Part shown: positions 61,567 to 64,000 of the stretch, in pieces | Numbering within the stretch: the stretch's first letter is position 1 | Layout: every line of letters begins with the position of its first letter | Made by a program: the position numbers and the translations under genes | NCBI RefSeq assembly: GCF_016734805.1 | Contig: NZ_JAERQG010000002.1 | Coordinates: 248,001 to 312,000, forward strand | Reading direction: 5' to 3' | From: Marivirga atlantica | GTDB lineage: Bacteria > Bacteroidota > Bacteroidia > Cytophagales > Cyclobacteriaceae | DNA: 64,000 bases | Notes under the pieces: model-generated | Database searches by the model: none | What the model saw: the letters and a program-made list of their open reading frames with translations, nothing else | What the model was told of the DNA's origin: nothing

Positions 61567-64000
61567 ATGTTGAGACACAATAGACTATACCTTCTTGCCC
61601 TCGTCATATTAATCCTTTCAATCATTGGGTTGAGGAGTTTTTATCATCATCTAGAGTCAGATTATCAGGATTTTATAGAAGATACTCAGAACTCTCTAAA
61701 TAAGGGGATGAAGCAAATGCAGGCCGATGAACTCAAGGTTCTGGGCTATTTAAAAGATAATAAGGATTTTGATTTCAATGCATTAACCAATATTAAAACT
61801 GATTTTCCATTTTATGTTTATAAATCAGGAAGATTGGTTTTTTGGAAAGATGAGGTAGTACTACAGGAAATTGAAGATAATTTCACTGAAGGTTGGCATT
61901 TTTATAATAATCAGGCAGGGCAGTATCTAATACTTGCCCGTAAATCCGATCAAACGGATGTTGTTCTTTTATTCGTGTGTAAGCTTTTTACTAATTATAC
62001 TGTCAACAATGATTATGTGCAACCTCATTATAATAATGATATTTTCAGTCAAGAGAATATTAAGCTAAGAGCAAGTTCGGCTAAAGATGCATATGAAATA
62101 AAGAGCAAATCAGGAGAAATATTATTTTATATTCAGTTAGGCAATGATTTTACCAATCATAATGAAGTTTTACACATTTTAATAATTGTGCTGGAAGTAA
62201 TATCGTACTTCCTCTTATTATTGCTTATATGGAGAAATTGTAAAAGTTTGCTAAAGCGTAAGCCAACCTTTGCCTTGCTACAATTCATTTTTGCAATGAT
62301 TTTTTTGCGTCTGCTGATGTGGCCTTTATCTTTTCCTTTCAAGTCTGAGGAAGTAGCTTTGTTTAATCCAAGGTTTTTTGCTTCCTCTATTCTAAATCCC
62401 TCGTTCGGAGCACTTTTAATTAATAGTATCTTATTGTTCATTACAGGAACTTTTGTGCTAGATTATCTTCAGCGATTAGTGAGTATAAAGAAGCTCAACT
62501 ATAATTTTAAGCTTTCGCTATTCTTGTCTTTTGCCTCTTACACTATTTTCCTTTTTATTTATGGGTTTATAGAGCTTATATATAAGCACTCTCAGTGGGG
62601 TTTGGATATTGGTAATACCATCAACCCTGATATGTTTCAGGTGTTAAGTATACTTACTTTTTTACTTTTTGGCCTGTTTGTTTTTTATATAGTTCAATGG
62701 ATTCATAAGTGGCAGGAACAAAATGTGCCATCTGCTAGTGTATTTCTTAGAGATCAATCCTTGGGCTTAGGTCTTTTCATTGTTTTTGCCGTTTCCATTA
62801 AAGCACCCTTTTTATGGATTGGCATCATAGTACTGCTATTAAACTTTTTGGTGCATTTTCTAAGACTTAACAGACAGTTAAAGAGGTTAAGCTTTATCAG
62901 CTTCATTTATCTATTTTTAATAGTATCAGCCATTTCTACAACAGCTGCCTGGTCAACTTACTATCTGGAAGGTTTTCAGAAACGTAATGACATGTCGAGC
63001 TATGCTAACAGACTTTTTAATGATAATGATGTTCTGGCGGAATATCTGATAACTCAAATGGATGAAAGTTTAAGAGCTGATAGGCAAATTAAGAATCAAT
63101 TTCTGTTACCAATAACACCGTACAGCTCAGTTATTAACAAAATAGAGAAGTATTATTTGAGTGATTACTTCGATAAGTATGATAAGGTCGTTTCCGTTTA
63201 TGATGCTGAAGGTAACGCGCTTTATCCGTCAAAATCGATTGATTTTTCATCAAAATTTTCAAGCAACCAGTTAAGTAGTAAAAATTTAAGAGGAGGAATA
63301 AAGCTTTATTTAATCGGTGGAAATGATGAAACACGTGTTACTAAAAAGTATGTGTATTTGTATGAAGTAAAATTAGCGAACTATACGCTAGCTACTATTT
63401 CTATTGAGTTAATACCAAAGAAAATACAACCTGATAATGTTTTTCCTGAACTGCTGGTTGATAAACGCTTTGTACCTAATGTACAAGAGGTTCCTTATAA
63501 CTACGCTTTATATCAAAATGATAGTTTGAATTATAAAGTTGGTACTGTTGACTTTCCCAATGTTCTTCAAACTAATCAGGAAAAACAGATTGAATTAAAT
63601 TTGGAAGGTGTAAAGACAACCAGTTTTATTAATGGTAATCAAACGATAATTTTTGGTGAACAAAGGGAAAATGTACTTTCCATTTTCTCAAAATTCTCGT
63701 ACTTCTTTATTCTTTGTTTTACCGTAATACTACTTTTCTCTATTTACTATTTTGCAAGGGCTATTGCGGAAGAGCGGAAAATAGGCCTGAGCGCCAAGAT
63801 TCAACTTTTTTTCTCTTTGGCATTTTTAATTCCTTTGTTATCCATCAGTATCAGCACCATAAGTTTTGTTAATGTCACCTTCCTTCAGGACATTGTAAAA
63901 TCTTATCAGGAAAGAATAAACAGAGTAGGTGACCATCTTACTTCAACTATTATAGATTATAAAAATGGAAGTATTAGCAGAGAGGATTTAAACAACGAAC
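61567..64000 (+). CDS. Large multi-helix sensor protein, probably a histidine kinase, partial (cut by right edge)
   Basis: From the ATG at 61567 the frame stays open to the window end, about 811 residues. It begins with a membrane helix (LYLLALVILILSIIGL) and a periplasmic domain of about 180 residues. Six to eight hydrophobic helices follow (about residues 200-460), then a second extracytoplasmic region (about 465-700). Another helix pair follows (SYFFILCFTVILLFSIYYFA and AKIQLFFSLAFLIPLLSISIST), then SFVNVTFLQDIVKSYQERINRVGDHLTSTI. This layout matches large sensor kinases of Bacteroidota whose HAMP and kinase domains would lie beyond the edge. It starts 100 bases after the respiratory operon and may sense respiratory or envelope state (inference). 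Confidence 0.65.
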   Translation, partial: MLRHNRLYLLALVILILSIIGLRSFYHHLESDYQDFIEDTQNSLNKGMKQMQADELKVLGYLKDNKDFDFNALTNIKTDFPFYVYKSGRLVFWKDEVVLQEIEDNFTEGWHFYNNQAGQYLILARKSDQTDVVLLFVCKLFTNYTVNNDYVQPHYNNDIFSQENIKLRASSAKDAYEIKSKSGEILFYIQLGNDFTNHNEVLHILIIVLEVISYFLLLLLIWRNCKSLLKRKPTFALLQFIFAMIFLRLLMWPLSFPFKSEEVALFNPRFFASSILNPSFGALLINSILLFITGTFVLDYLQRLVSIKKLNYNFKLSLFLSFASYTIFLFIYGFIELIYKHSQWGLDIGNTINPDMFQVLSILTFLLFGLFVFYIVQWIHKWQEQNVPSASVFLRDQSLGLGLFIVFAVSIKAPFLWIGIIVLLLNFLVHFLRLNRQLKRLSFISFIYLFLIVSAISTTAAWSTYYLEGFQKRNDMSSYANRLFNDNDVLAEYLITQMDESLRADRQIKNQFLLPITPYSSVINKIEKYYLSDYFDKYDKVVSVYDAEGNALYPSKSIDFSSKFSSNQLSSKNLRGGIKLYLIGGNDETRVTKKYVYLYEVKLANYTLATISIELIPKKIQPDNVFPELLVDKRFVPNVQEVPYNYALYQNDSLNYKVGTVDFPNVLQTNQEKQIELNLEGVKTTSFINGNQTIIFGEQRENVLSIFSKFSYFFILCFTVILLFSIYYFARAIAEERKIGLSAKIQLFFSLAFLIPLLSISISTISFVNVTFLQDIVKSYQERINRVGDHLTSTIIDYKNGSISREDLNNE

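Overview
The window comes from a low-GC member of the Bacteroidota, most likely a marine-type Cytophagales bacterium (Marivirga/Fulvivirga-like; the genus is inference). The evidence is a giant surface protein ending in a type IX secretion (T9SS) sorting domain, a complete alternative complex III / caa3-type oxidase operon in the order typical of the phylum, several promoters matching the Bacteroidota pattern TTTG-N19-TAnnTTTG, and genes that mostly lack Shine-Dalgarno sequences. No rRNA, tRNA, CRISPR array, transposase or integrase was seen.

Region 1 (1-6.9 kb) is all on the minus strand. It holds an S10 serine carboxypeptidase cut by the left edge, a DinB/DUF664-type protein, a PKD-repeat lipoprotein, an AraC/GyrI-like regulator, a membrane-anchored LAS-type metallopeptidase and a secreted protein with a TonB-C-like end. 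A 465-base gap contains small palindromic repeats. Region 2 (6.9-13.7 kb) is a DNA-damage tolerance locus: a DnaE2-type polymerase, a four-helix-bundle ORF inside CTCGAG-rich repeats, a DinB-type Y-family polymerase, a small protein of unknown function and a LexA-like self-cleaving repressor. The sites TACTA-N7-TAGTA lie in front of dinB and in front of the repressor unit, so this looks like a self-contained SOS-like regulon with its own operator. Region 3 (13.8-19.4 kb) holds topA, a SixA-type phosphatase, an agmatinase-family enzyme, a small outer-membrane protein and a GH10 xylanase lipoprotein.

Region 4 (19.5-31.4 kb) is about the cell surface and signalling. It contains a 2509-residue protein of seven BspA/DUF285-type modules with an Ig-like domain and a T9SS tail, a TPR-SpoIIE phosphatase, and a divergent run of two LVIVD-repeat lipoproteins and a beta-barrel protein. 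Region 5 (31.5-39.7 kb) starts with an AidB-like acyl-CoA dehydrogenase, an MscS channel and a DUF1003 protein. It then becomes a series of short minus-strand genes separated by long imperfect palindromes and a gene remnant, which looks like a gene-cassette (integron-like) stretch. Region 6 (39.7-44.6 kb) has a second MscS channel, alanine dehydrogenase and a fused E1 alpha/beta 2-oxoacid dehydrogenase with an unusually strong ribosome binding site.

Region 7 (44.8-61.5 kb) is one long plus-strand respiratory operon: ActA-F (quinol to cytochrome c), CoxB/A, heme A and heme O synthases, two subunit III proteins, subunit IV, a SCO-like protein without the copper-binding cysteines, a DUF420 protein and a small CxxC membrane protein. 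Electrons would pass from menaquinol through ActB/ActC/ActF and the ActA/ActE hemes to the CuA site of CoxB and then to oxygen at CoxA. A large multi-membrane sensor protein, probably a histidine kinase, begins at 61.57 kb and runs off the right edge.
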